Part shown: positions 50,887-60,323 of the stretch, piece after piece
How the letters are laid out: every line of letters begins with the position of its first letter
Numbering within the stretch: position 1 is the first letter of the stretch
Assembly (NCBI GenBank): GCA_964418125.1
Contig: CAYQKY010000007.1
Location: forward strand, 41,891-105,890
Reading direction: 5' to 3'
DNA: 64,000 nucleotides
Source of the DNA: JACJXW01 sp964418125
Lineage (GTDB): Bacteria; Bacteroidota; Bacteroidia; Chitinophagales; Saprospiraceae
Made by a program: the position numbers and the translations under genes
Notes under the pieces: generated by a model
What the model saw: only the letters and a program-made list of their open reading frames with translations
Told to the model about the DNA's origin: nothing
The model's database searches: none

Positions 50887-53800
50887 TTAATTCAGTTTCT
50901 CCGGGCTTCTGGAAAAAGCCGATCTTTTATTTCCCTTATTGTCAATGATCTCCACCCGCTCCACTTCATCCGGGACCCTCAACCTTCGTGAGGATTGAGT
51001 CAAATATCCGCCACCGTAGTACAGCTCCACCCGTTCTGTTCTTCCATCCGGAAAAGCCAGCAAAGCGGCCACATCATTTGGCCCGGGCCGGACAATGGTC
51101 CCCGGCGCCGTATCCTGTTTCAAAAAAACCTTCAATTCAGCCTTATTCTGAGAGGCAACCAGGAGAACTCCCTTTGGCGTAAGCACGCGGGCAAGGGCTT
51201 TTGCGTCTCCAGGCACCCGAAAACCACTTTTCCCGACGGCTACCGGCTCAAAATTGTTTTGCCCGTCTCCCAAAAGGGCCAAACCATTCAGCGCATCGTA
51301 CAATCCGGAAAAGACCTCATTGCCGTACTCGTTACCCACCAGCACGATATCGGCCCGCCCGTCGTTATTGATATCTTCTATTGCGATGCCGTTGACCGGA
51401 GCAACCTGTGCTTCTACCGGCAAAGGAGTGACTTTGAAGGTGCCGTCACCCTGGTTTTCAATAAAACTTGTATAGGCATAATTGGCCTCCAATACCAGCG
51501 AATTCGCTATCTCCTCCGGAGTGAGGATGGAGTCTATCGTCGCCATACCATATTCACGGTAGCTGGAAAACCGCTTGCGGAACCGCGGGCTCTGTTTGGA
51601 CAGGTCATCCCAGAAATGCGCCGGGCAGAGCCGTTTTTCCCCGTCATCCATTTTGAAGTAACAGGCCAGGATGGCATCTACGCTCTTATTGTTGTCATAA
51701 TCTCCGGCAAATACTTTCAGGGGGTGTTCGGCCGATATCTGGTAGAAGTTATTCATACCGAGGTTACCGGCCACGTAGTCCATGTCGCCGTCGCGGTCCA
51801 TATCACTGCCCACAATGCTGTTCCACCAGCCTTTGTATTTTTCCAGGCCGGTATTTTCCTGCAGAACCAGCTTCTGCCCTTCTTTCTTCAGCACCTTGAT
51901 ATCCATGAATTCTCCGGCAATTAAGAGGCCGGGCTGGCCGTCATTATCATAATCAGTCCACAGCGCGTCGGCCACCATGCCGATTTCCGACACTTCCGGG
52001 CCCCACTCCTGAGTGGCGTCACGGAAAGAACCGCCTTCGTTCTCCAGCAGATAACTTCGGGGGGCAAAGGGGTACTCATGCGGCCGTACCCTTCCGCCGA
52101 CAAACAGATCCAGGTCGCCGTCGCCGTCAAAATCCACTGCCCGGGCGCAGGAGGCGCTGGCCCGCATCTCCGGCAGGGCGCCTTTGTCTAACGTAAAGTT
52201 TCCCGCTCCATCATTCCGGTACAGGCGGTCCTGGTAATGTTCACTGTTGAATGCGGCGGCAAACTGGAAACCGCCGCTGGCGATATACAGGTCGAGGTCG
52301 CCGTCCTGGTCCGCGTCGAAAAGTAACAATCCGGCATCCACCTTTTTGGGGTCTTCTTTGGGCAGCCGGCGTTGTTCGAAGGCGCCGCCGGCCCTTTGCA
52401 GAAATAGGCGGGGCTGGTCATTGGCATAGCTGCCCACGACGAAATCTTCCAGCCCGTCCCCATTGACGTCGCCAACCGCCAATCCGGGATTGTGTTGGGT
52501 AAATTTGTGCGGGATCGTCCGCTGAACGTGAAAATCAATGAAGTCGTAGTCCGGTTGGCGGTAGTCAATGCCGAGTTGGCGGGCAACTTCTTCCATCAGA
52601 GGCTCCGGCTCTTCACCGCCGGCAGCCTGCTCCACCGTTTTTGCATCGGCATGATCCAGGGTAAGCACCTGCCCCGCCTGGACGCCTTGCAGAACCTGCC
52701 GCCTGCCATCAGGCCAGGTAACCGTCAGCTGTTCAACCTTTTCGTAGGGGCCCAGCCCGAAATGGATCGTGGGTTCTACGCTGGAAATATAACCCCGGTA
52801 CAGGGAATGTTGATGCACTTGTATCTGCCCGGGCCCATATTCCAGGCGGATCTTGGCGCCGATGGCGTAGGTGTTGCCGGGGCTGCCTTTGAGGTTGATC
52901 CTCAAATAATGCGCTGCCGTACTATCCGGTGAATCATTGAGCGTATTCTTAAACAGAAAAACTTCGTCGTTGATGTTGTTGACGATATAATCCAGGTCGC
53001 CGTCATTGTCCAGGTCGGCAAAAGCGGCGCCGTTGGAAAAGGAGGGGTAATCCATCCCCCAGCCTTTGGTCACATCAGTGAATTTCAGCCCGCCGTCATT
53101 GCGGTAGGCATAATTGGAAACTTTAACCGAGGGCACCTTTTCCAGCAGATACTGGTCGGTGGCGTAAGGGCCCACTTCGGTTCGGAAGCTCACGAAGTCG
53201 CGATCGGTAATGTCTTTGGGGAAACCGTTGGTGACCAGGAAGTCCCGGTCGCCATCATTGTCGAAGTCCGCCCACAGTGGAGACCAGCTCCATTCGGTTT
53301 GGTGCAGGCCTGCCAGTTGGCCTACTTCGCTGAAAGTACCGTCTCCATTATTCAATTGCACCATATTGCGGACATATTGGTGGGCGTAGCCGTAGCGCAG
53401 GTCATTGATATAGGTGATGTAGCCCGCGTCGCCTATGACGGTTTTCTTGCGAAGGTTATCCTCCGGAAGCATATCCAGGGTAATAATGTCCTGATAACCG
53501 TCATTATTGATATCCGCGATATCGTTCCCCATGGAGAATTTGGACTGGTGTTTGACCAGGCTGTCGATCTCGTTAACGAACCTGCCGCCCTTATTGACGT
53601 ACAGAACGTCATTGGTGAGGTAGTCATTTCCTACGTAGATGTCCGGCCAGCCGTCGTCGTTCACATCAAAGATGGCCAGGCCCAGCCCATAGCCTTCGTA
53701 AAGGATGCCTGCCTCCCGGCTGACATTGGTGAAGGTGCCGTCTCCGTTATTTCGGAAGAGTTTATCCGTATTGGGCGCCGTGCCGTCATTGGTTTTAGGC

Positions 53801-54417
53801 TTGTATACGATAGGGACGCCGCGTTGCTTGGCGTTGGCCAGTATGTAAAGGTCCATGTCGCCGTCCCTATCGTAGTCCAGAAAGGCAGCATTGGAACTGT
53901 ATCCCGTATCATCCACTCCGAACGACGCCGCCATATCAGAGAATACCGGAACGCCCTGTTCATTATTTCCCTGATTAATGAAGAACATATTCCTTCGCTG
54001 GCTGGAGTCGGCCGAGATTGTGGCGCATACGTACAGGTCGGGCAATCCATCCAGGTTGATATCGGTAACGGCTACACCGGACTTCCAGCGGCCTTCTCCG
54101 CCTATTCCGGCTATTTCCGAGACATCTTTGAATTTCAGGCCTCCTTCGTTCAGGTAAAGCCTGTTCGGGACCATGTTCCCGGTGAAGAACAGGTCATACC
54201 GGCCGTCCTGATTGAAATCGGCCACCGCAACGCCTCCTCCATTATAGAGGTATTCCAGTTTAATGATATTGAACTCCTCATTCTCGGTAATATCATTTCG
54301 AAAATCCAGGCCGGACGCCTGGGCATCGACCTTTTGAAACAAGGTATCCTTCTGGTCTTTGCACCCTGACAGCACAATCATAATTAACAGCAGAAAGGAT
54401 GTAAAACGTTTTCTCAT
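50887..54417 (-). CDS. large FG-GAP/VCBS repeat lipoprotein with UnbV/ASPIC domain
   Basis: The ATG at 54417 (MRKRFTSFLLLIMIVLSGC) places a lipobox at Cys19; 1176 residues. Two FG-GAP propellers with many calcium-type motifs ('VADFNQDGRYDLFF', 'LDYDRDGDMDLYI', 'ADFDNDGDRDF') flank a central ASPIC/UnbV domain near residues 560-590 ('VTWPDGRRQVLQGVQAGQ'). Such proteins are regularly found after susCD in Bacteroidota; the function is unknown, with glycan or calcium binding suggested by the fold. It comes 316 bases after the SusD gene, from which a strong terminator-like hairpin separates it, so it may also have its own promoter. Confidence 0.9.
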   Translation of the reverse strand: MRKRFTSFLLLIMIVLSGCKDQKDTLFQKVDAQASGLDFRNDITENEEFNIIKLEYLYNGGGVAVADFNQDGRYDLFFTGNMVPNRLYLNEGGLKFKDVSEIAGIGGEGRWKSGVAVTDINLDGLPDLYVCATISADSSQRRNMFFINQGNNEQGVPVFSDMAASFGVDDTGYSSNAAFLDYDRDGDMDLYILANAKQRGVPIVYKPKTNDGTAPNTDKLFRNNGDGTFTNVSREAGILYEGYGLGLAIFDVNDDGWPDIYVGNDYLTNDVLYVNKGGRFVNEIDSLVKHQSKFSMGNDIADINNDGYQDIITLDMLPEDNLRKKTVIGDAGYITYINDLRYGYAHQYVRNMVQLNNGDGTFSEVGQLAGLHQTEWSWSPLWADFDNDGDRDFLVTNGFPKDITDRDFVSFRTEVGPYATDQYLLEKVPSVKVSNYAYRNDGGLKFTDVTKGWGMDYPSFSNGAAFADLDNDGDLDYIVNNINDEVFLFKNTLNDSPDSTAAHYLRINLKGSPGNTYAIGAKIRLEYGPGQIQVHQHSLYRGYISSVEPTIHFGLGPYEKVEQLTVTWPDGRRQVLQGVQAGQVLTLDHADAKTVEQAAGGEEPEPLMEEVARQLGIDYRQPDYDFIDFHVQRTIPHKFTQHNPGLAVGDVNGDGLEDFVVGSYANDQPRLFLQRAGGAFEQRRLPKEDPKKVDAGLLLFDADQDGDLDLYIASGGFQFAAAFNSEHYQDRLYRNDGAGNFTLDKGALPEMRASASCARAVDFDGDGDLDLFVGGRVRPHEYPFAPRSYLLENEGGSFRDATQEWGPEVSEIGMVADALWTDYDNDGQPGLLIAGEFMDIKVLKKEGQKLVLQENTGLEKYKGWWNSIVGSDMDRDGDMDYVAGNLGMNNFYQISAEHPLKVFAGDYDNNKSVDAILACYFKMDDGEKRLCPAHFWDDLSKQSPRFRKRFSSYREYGMATIDSILTPEEIANSLVLEANYAYTSFIENQGDGTFKVTPLPVEAQVAPVNGIAIEDINNDGRADIVLVGNEYGNEVFSGLYDALNGLALLGDGQNNFEPVAVGKSGFRVPGDAKALARVLTPKGVLLVASQNKAELKVFLKQDTAPGTIVRPGPNDVAALLAFPDGRTERVELYYGGGYLTQSSRRLRVPDEVERVEIIDNKGNKRSAFSRSPEKLN

Positions 54418-54733
54418 AGCCAAAAGGAGCGTAATGGAGGGAATCAAATTCTTCATAAGCCAAACCGCATTTTTACTCATTGAATTGTAAAAAAGCTGTA
54501 ACTCAAAAATCCGGGTGAAAACGGATCAAGGGCTTAAAATTGGTTTAAAAACAACGTACATGCAAAAAATGCAGCACAGAAATCATTCCGTGCTGCATTT
54601 TTTCAGGCAGGGCCCGGAAAGGCCCAAGGTGTCACTATGCCAGTGCGGCCAGGCCAATTAACGGGCGATTTCGTGACCCTTAACGTCCTGGTTCACAACA
54701 GCTTAAATTCACCCGTTAATTCGTTCCGCTTCA
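54418..54733 (-). other. 316-base intergenic region between susD-2 and the UnbV gene
   Basis: It contains the hairpin at 54564-54603 and a long-range inverted repeat, AATTAACGGG (54656-54665) and CCCGTTAATT (54712-54721), around 46 bases. No gene is present. A structured 3' end for the susCD transcript fits the layout. Confidence 0.6.
54564..54603 (-). terminator. bidirectional intrinsic terminator after susD-2
   Basis: AAAAAATGCAGCAC pairs with GTGCTGCATTTTTT, with a further inner GAA/TTC pairing and a four-base loop. T-runs follow the stem on both strands. It lies 131 bases after the susD-2 stop and would end the susCD-2 message, or leave it partly readable into the UnbV gene. Confidence 0.82.
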
Positions 54734-56506
54734 CTAGAACCCGGGGTTCTGCTTAATATTCTCAACCCCATCGACCGTGCTCTGCGTGATCACGAACTCA
54801 GGAATGGGCGCATATTTATGCTTTTCCTGGAAGGTGGCGTTGGCCAGGTGCTGGCGGTCGTCCTCCCCGGCCAGGTAATCGTTGAGATAGGAAACGATAT
54901 CGAAGTCCAGAGCGGTCCTTCCGGCGTCGGTGACGTTATCCCAACGCACCAGGTCGTAGAAGCGGTGCCCTTCCATACCCAGTTCGATCTTGCGCTCAAA
55001 GCGGATCACTTTCAGCGCTTCGGCCTGGTTGGCGAAAGCGGAATACATGCCGATCTGATAATTGGCAGCGGGAGATCCGTCATCCGTTTTCACGAAACCA
55101 TCCGGATTAGCGGCGCGCATACGCACCTCATTGACGTAATCGAGAGCGGGGCCCAGGTTACCCAGTTCCGCTTCTGCTTCGGCAGCCATCAGCAGCACAT
55201 CGGCAAGGCGAATGATCTTTACGTTCAGGGCCGTCATAGTGAATCCCCAGTCATAAACGCCGGCCAGGTTATTATTAAAGTCGCTGGCCATAGGAACGTT
55301 CTTGATGGGCGAATACGGGCCGCCATTGACCACCTGCCGGATCCAGTTGTTACCGGGATGGATGCCCCAATCCAGGTAAGGAATTCCCCGGCGGCCGACC
55401 GTCCAATCCAGGCGCGGGTCGAGCGGGCCGTCGTAAGGCGTAAAGGGGTCGCTGGAGGCCAACCCTTCGTCATCCGGCACGTCTTCATCGTTAAAAGTAT
55501 CCAGTAAAGGCAAACCGTTGGCATCCACTTTAAAGGAATTCACCATGTTTTGAGTTGGCTGGAAGAACCCGCAGCAACCGGCGCCTTCGGCGGAACTACC
55601 GTGGGGCTGGTTCAGGGTATTTTCGTAGTTCCCATTGACGAAATCGCCAGCATTGGAAGCCTCATAAGCAAAGAGAACCTCCGAATTGCCTGCTTCATGA
55701 GAAGCGCTGAAGTTGTTGTGGTACTCGGGTTCCAGCGCCAGGGCTACTCCTTCGGCGGTCGTACCGTTATTGATAACCTGGTCAAAAACGGCTTTTGCTT
55801 CGGCCCACTTGCCCTGATAGAGGAAAGTTTTGCCCAGATAAGCGCCTGCCGCCCACTTGTTGGCGCGGCCTGCGGAGATCTGCGTTCCAGGCAGGTTGTC
55901 GAAAGCATACTGGAAGTCGGCCTCAATATCGGCCCAAATGTCCTTATCGTTAGTCACTGCCGCAAAATCTTCTACCGTCTCGTCTACATAAGGAGGGTTG
56001 CCAAAAGTTTTCTTGGCTTCGAAGTGGAAGTGCCCCCTCAGGAACCGGGCTTCCGCCGTTATGCGCGTCCTGGCTTCCTCAGAAATATCTTCCACAAGAG
56101 CAAGTGTCCGGAGCGTTTCGTTGGCTTTTCCAATACCGTCGTAGCTTCCGTTCCACTTGTTCATCAGATACGGATTACTGGGCTGGACCTCAAAACGCTC
56201 GATGGGATTAATGTCCACACCATCGGCCGGCTCCGTGCCCTTGTAGGCGTCCTCTGCCCGCACACTTCCCCAGATCCAGTTGGAGGCCCCGCCGTTCTGG
56301 TTGAAGTTGTTGTTGTCCCAGGATTCGAACCAGAGCCCGTCCAAAGCGGCATAGGTAGAGATCAGCAGCCCCTCAACCCCTGAGGCATTGGCCAGCGAAG
56401 GGCCAGAATAGGCGCCCTGCGGGGGTTGATCCAAAAATTCATCGCTGCAGGATATCAGCCATATCCCAGCCATTACGAGAAAACCTAGATATAATTTAAT
56501 TTTCAT
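54734..56506 (-). CDS. SusD/RagB family outer-membrane lipoprotein (PUL 2)
   Basis: The ATG at 56506 (MKIKLYLGFLVMAGIWLISC) gives a lipobox and 590 residues; the frame's extra 23 N-terminal residues were rejected. SusD motifs include 'NANEFTLRTL'-type TPR helices ('YDGIGKANETLRTLALVED'), 'VKIIRLADVLLMAAEAEAEL', 'YVNEVRMRA' and 'IRFERKIELGMEGHRFYDLV'. The insert near 'EGAGCCGFFQPTQNM' contains two adjacent Cys. It binds glycan at the outer surface as the lid of the SusC transporter encoded 100 bases upstream. Confidence 0.95.
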   Translation of the reverse strand: MKIKLYLGFLVMAGIWLISCSDEFLDQPPQGAYSGPSLANASGVEGLLISTYAALDGLWFESWDNNNFNQNGGASNWIWGSVRAEDAYKGTEPADGVDINPIERFEVQPSNPYLMNKWNGSYDGIGKANETLRTLALVEDISEEARTRITAEARFLRGHFHFEAKKTFGNPPYVDETVEDFAAVTNDKDIWADIEADFQYAFDNLPGTQISAGRANKWAAGAYLGKTFLYQGKWAEAKAVFDQVINNGTTAEGVALALEPEYHNNFSASHEAGNSEVLFAYEASNAGDFVNGNYENTLNQPHGSSAEGAGCCGFFQPTQNMVNSFKVDANGLPLLDTFNDEDVPDDEGLASSDPFTPYDGPLDPRLDWTVGRRGIPYLDWGIHPGNNWIRQVVNGGPYSPIKNVPMASDFNNNLAGVYDWGFTMTALNVKIIRLADVLLMAAEAEAELGNLGPALDYVNEVRMRAANPDGFVKTDDGSPAANYQIGMYSAFANQAEALKVIRFERKIELGMEGHRFYDLVRWDNVTDAGRTALDFDIVSYLNDYLAGEDDRQHLANATFQEKHKYAPIPEFVITQSTVDGVENIKQNPGF

Positions 56507-56606
56507 GATTCTTAATGATTGAAATAAGAGATGAATTCGATTCACAAAAATAGCAATTCGGGTTGACAAACCCATTTTTCAGGGGCTGTCAACCCGGTTT
56601 ACAGTT

Positions 56607-59600
56607 TTAGAAAGTAACCGACAAACCAAACAGCAGCTGGCGGGGGTTCGGATAGCCCGTTTCGTCAATACCCATACTCAGGTCATTACCATTGACGTTC
56701 AACAGGTTAATATCCGGGTCGGCGCCCTGGTAGTTGGTAACGGTGAACAGGTTCTGTCCCTGAAGGTACAGCCTGATCCGTTGCATATTCAATGCTCCCA
56801 GTATGGAATTCGGCAGGGTGTACCCCAGCTGTATGGTCCTGGCCCTAAGGTAAGAACCATCTTCCACATAGTAGTCATTGGATGTACTGGTCGTGAAAGA
56901 GGTATAACCGTTTTGCGTACCTGGCGCCAGCCTCGGCAGGGAGGCGTTCGGGTTTTCGGGCGTCCAACCGTCGTTCAGGACCCTGGTACTCACGCCGCCT
57001 ACGAATACACGCATATCGGTGAAGTACTTGGTGTAGTTGTACAGTTTATTGCCCTGGTTCCAGATGAAGAAGGCGCTCAGGTCGAAATTCCTGAAGGTGA
57101 GCCCCAGGTTAAACCCGGCGATGAAGTCGGGATGCGGACTGCCGATGAAGGTGCGGTCGTCGTCGTCGATCATGCCATTGCCGTCCAGGTCCTTGTATTT
57201 CCAGCCTCCGACCACGGCGCCGTCCTGTTCCAGGGCGTCTACCTCGGCCTGGCTGTTAAAGAAGCCATCCAGCTGGTAGCCGTAGAAAGAAGCGATCGGA
57301 TGGCCGGCCTGGGTACGGGAAACGTTATTCAGGCGGGAAGCATTCTGGGAGAAGAAAGTCTCCGGATTTCCGTCGATATCAATAACGGTATTTTTGTAAT
57401 GGGTGAACGTCAAAGTAAAGTCATACTTGAGATCCGATGTAATGTTGCCGCGGGTGGTCAGTTCCAGGTCAAAACCGCGGTTGCGCATCTTACCGATGTT
57501 GATGAAAGGCTGCTGCACGATGGGCTCCAGGCCGTTGCGGATGCGCTGTACCAGGAGGTCTTTGGTATCGTTATTGAACCAGTTGAAAGACACGTCCAGT
57601 TTATAGCCGAACAAACTTGCATCGAAACCGACGTTGGTGGTTTCGGAAGTTTCCCACTTGGTGGCGTTACTGCCCACCCTTTGGGCAGTATACCCCTGGG
57701 CAAGGCTGTTCTGCGTTCTTCCGATGTCGTAATTCGTTACGCCTACGTTGGAGAAGTAGATGGTGTACTGGTTATTGGCGTCCACGACGCGCTCGCTACC
57801 CATCTGCCCCCATCCTCCCCGGATCTTCAGGTCGTTGATGAAAGAAACGTTCTGCATGAAGGGCTCAGCCGATACACGCCAACCCGCGCCGAAAGCCGGG
57901 AAAACAGCATAACGGTTCTCGGAACCGAACTTGGAAGAACCGTCTCTGCGCACGGTGGCGTTGATCAGATACTTGTCGTTGAAGGTATAATCCAGCCGGC
58001 CAAAAACCGAAGACAAGGTCTGGCGGAACAGAGGAGAATTCACGTTCGGCAGCGCCGCCTGGTCAGTATTCAGGGTAATGAAATCAGGGTCTTCAAAATC
58101 AAAGGTATTGGTATTCACAATAATACCGGTGCCGGTGCCTTTAACCGCTTCCGTCCCCAAAAGCGCCCTTACATTGTGCCTGCCGAAAGTCTTTCCGTAA
58201 CTCAGGGTATTGGTCCAGGTCCAGAAAGTGGAATTCGTCGTCTGTTCCTGGTAGCCGGTGGTACCGACGTTCTCGGAACGCTCATAAGTCCGGAGGATAT
58301 AATCCCGGAAGATGAAGGATCCGTAATCAAGCCCGAAAGAGGTGCGCACCACCAGGTCTTTTACCGGCTCGATCTCAGCGTAGACGTTTCCAAACACTTT
58401 CCAGTTGTTGCGGTCGTCATCCTTGTCGCGGAACAATTGGGCGATCGGGCTGGTGCCGTTTCCGGACTCCCCGACGCCGTTACCGCCCCATCCCCCCTGA
58501 ATGTCATAGACGGGAATGTAGGGCACCATACGGAAAGCCTGCGCCCAGCCGCTCGCTTCCCCGCGGTTGTCGCCGCTCAGGAACTCTTCATATAGAACCT
58601 GGACGTTCTCCCCCAGGCGAAGCCATTGTTTGGGCTTGAATTCAGAGTTCAGGCGCACGGCGTAGCGGTCGTAACCAGTGTAGACCAGAGCGCCTTCCTG
58701 GTTGAAGTAGTTGAAACCCAGGGAGAAATTGGCCTGCTCCGTCCCGCCGCTGGCCGTCACCTGATGGCTTTGCATCAGGCCTGATTGGGTCACTTCATCA
58801 AACCAGTTCGTACCGGGGCTGGTTTCCAGGATCTGGTAGATATTGCCATAGTCCTCAATTGTATACAGAGCAGGGTTCGCACGGGGGTCACTGGCGGAAA
58901 CACCTCCCCGGAAAGAGTTGCTGACGATGATCCGGTCAGGAATGGTGGCGCTGCCCAACTCCCCGAAAACAGGGTGAATGACCGATGGGTCATTACTTCT
59001 TTGCAGATACTCGAGGTACTGCGACGTATTCAGCAGGTCCGGGAACGTGCTTTCGGGAATCGTTTGCGTTCCGACGTAGCCGTCATAGGTCAACCGGACC
59101 ACTCCTGCCGTCCCTTTCTTGGTCGTAATGATGACAACCCCCTGAGCGGCGCGGGCGCCGTAGATGGAGGCGGCCGTTGCATCTTTCAGGACCTGCACAG
59201 AAGCGATATCCTGCGGGTTGATCTTGGACGGGTCATCTGTTGGCACGCCGTCTATTACATACAACGGAGAGCTGTTGCCGAAAGAGGTAAACCCTCTGAT
59301 GCGCACCGTCGCTCCGCTACCTGGCTGCCCGTTATTACTGACGACAACCCCGGAGGCCCTTCCCTGAAGCGCTTCGGTGAGGTTGGCCGCCGGCGCGGTC
59401 AGCATATCTTCGGTCCGGACTACGGAAACCGAACCGATAATATCCGCTTTGCGCTCAGAGGTATAACCGGTTACAATAACTTCGTCCAGCGCCACCCCGG
59501 CGGATAATTCAACATCAATGACGTCACTGGAGCCAACCGTAACCTGCTTTGTCTCATAACCGGTGTAAGAAAACACCATCACGTCGCCTTCTCCAGCTGA

Positions 59601-59819
59601 AATGGAATAGTTGCCTTCGAAGTCTGTAATGGTTCCCGTACTCGTACCCTGAACCAGGATGGAGGCGCCGATCAGTGGCACCCCTTCGTCGTCAGTCACT
59701 GTACCGGTAATTGTTCGTTGTGCTGTAAGCCCAGTAGTAAGAAACATGGCAAAGGCCAAGAGTAGATACTGCCAGCCCCTTATGCCGTTTCTTCCAGAAG
59801 AAATTGGTTTTTCTTTCAT
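56607..59819 (-). CDS. SusC/RagA family TonB-dependent outer-membrane transporter (PUL 2)
   Basis: Starts at the ATG at 59819 (MKEKPISSGRNGIRGWQYL), giving 1070 residues with a signal peptide ('LAFAMFLTTGLTAQ'). The open frame upstream of it is non-coding in character. The carboxypeptidase-D-like domain ('GVPLIGASILVQGTSTGTIT'), the SusC signature ('LDEVIVTGYTSERKADIIGS'), plug motifs ('VRIRGFTSFGNSSPLYVIDG') and a barrel ending 'QLLFGLSVTF' are all present. It imports a glycan fragment together with SusD-2. Its substrate is not clear because no glycosidase is encoded in PUL 2, only an esterase and FG-GAP proteins. Confidence 0.95.
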   Translation of the reverse strand: MKEKPISSGRNGIRGWQYLLLAFAMFLTTGLTAQRTITGTVTDDEGVPLIGASILVQGTSTGTITDFEGNYSISAGEGDVMVFSYTGYETKQVTVGSSDVIDVELSAGVALDEVIVTGYTSERKADIIGSVSVVRTEDMLTAPAANLTEALQGRASGVVVSNNGQPGSGATVRIRGFTSFGNSSPLYVIDGVPTDDPSKINPQDIASVQVLKDATAASIYGARAAQGVVIITTKKGTAGVVRLTYDGYVGTQTIPESTFPDLLNTSQYLEYLQRSNDPSVIHPVFGELGSATIPDRIIVSNSFRGGVSASDPRANPALYTIEDYGNIYQILETSPGTNWFDEVTQSGLMQSHQVTASGGTEQANFSLGFNYFNQEGALVYTGYDRYAVRLNSEFKPKQWLRLGENVQVLYEEFLSGDNRGEASGWAQAFRMVPYIPVYDIQGGWGGNGVGESGNGTSPIAQLFRDKDDDRNNWKVFGNVYAEIEPVKDLVVRTSFGLDYGSFIFRDYILRTYERSENVGTTGYQEQTTNSTFWTWTNTLSYGKTFGRHNVRALLGTEAVKGTGTGIIVNTNTFDFEDPDFITLNTDQAALPNVNSPLFRQTLSSVFGRLDYTFNDKYLINATVRRDGSSKFGSENRYAVFPAFGAGWRVSAEPFMQNVSFINDLKIRGGWGQMGSERVVDANNQYTIYFSNVGVTNYDIGRTQNSLAQGYTAQRVGSNATKWETSETTNVGFDASLFGYKLDVSFNWFNNDTKDLLVQRIRNGLEPIVQQPFINIGKMRNRGFDLELTTRGNITSDLKYDFTLTFTHYKNTVIDIDGNPETFFSQNASRLNNVSRTQAGHPIASFYGYQLDGFFNSQAEVDALEQDGAVVGGWKYKDLDGNGMIDDDDRTFIGSPHPDFIAGFNLGLTFRNFDLSAFFIWNQGNKLYNYTKYFTDMRVFVGGVSTRVLNDGWTPENPNASLPRLAPGTQNGYTSFTTSTSNDYYVEDGSYLRARTIQLGYTLPNSILGALNMQRIRLYLQGQNLFTVTNYQGADPDINLLNVNGNDLSMGIDETGYPNPRQLLFGLSVTF

Positions 59820-60323
59820 AAAAACTGCAATTAGATGAGTGTAAAGTAAATGAACTCCAAAATTTATTTTGGTTATTAAATACTTCCTGTTGGCCCTAAT
59901 TGCATACCGGATATCCGGCAACCAAATAAGCACAAAAATTTGGGAGAGACTGACGCGTCGGAAATTAACGCCAGGGCCAATTATTAAATAATGCTTTTGC
60001 TTCTGTATTCGGCTAGATAATGATAGGCATAACAAAGAACGGAACTGCTTAAAGCGATCAATATCCCACTTTATAGTCCTAGAATCTGCGTGGTTTTTTT
60101 TTAGAACAACCGCACCTTTTGCGCTCGTTAGCGCACTGTTATCATAAGGCGTGATCAATTGTTCTTTGCCTTTTACACATCAAAGAAAAGAAAAGAATGA
60201 AAGAAATTAAAAAGTTGAGATAAATTTTTTTTTTCAGGCGCAGAAAAAATAAAATAAGGTTCTTTTTGAAAAAGAACAAAAATAAAGCTATAGGCGGCTT
60301 CTCTGCAAAAATGTTCTCCTCCT
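59820..60323. other. 504-base AT-rich region upstream of susC-2
   Basis: It holds the promoter region of susC-2 and no gene. Features: a 12-base perfect palindrome CCGGATATCCGG (59907-59918), which could be an operator; GCGCT-cgtt-AGCGC (60121-60134); and, in the AT-rich part, a perfect dyad GTTCTTTTT-g-AAAAAGAAC (60259-60277). No TAnnTTTG -7 box was found on the minus strand. Confidence 0.55.

Noticed and set aside
54564..54603. Riboswitch upstream of the UnbV gene
   Set aside because: The hairpin with T-runs on both sides is fully explained as a bidirectional terminator; no conserved aptamer-like core was recognised.
56781..58595. A 604-codon open frame on the plus strand opposite susC-2 (and similarly long frames at 25768-27099 and 3896-5044)
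   Set aside because: They are exactly antisense to well-supported genes and have no family motifs, signal or start context. High GC and the codon bias of the real gene explain such long shadow frames.
59820..60158. 113-residue N-terminal extension of SusC-2
   Set aside because: It lies before a perfect signal peptide beginning at 59819, is poorly conserved in character, and reads through AT-rich non-coding DNA.
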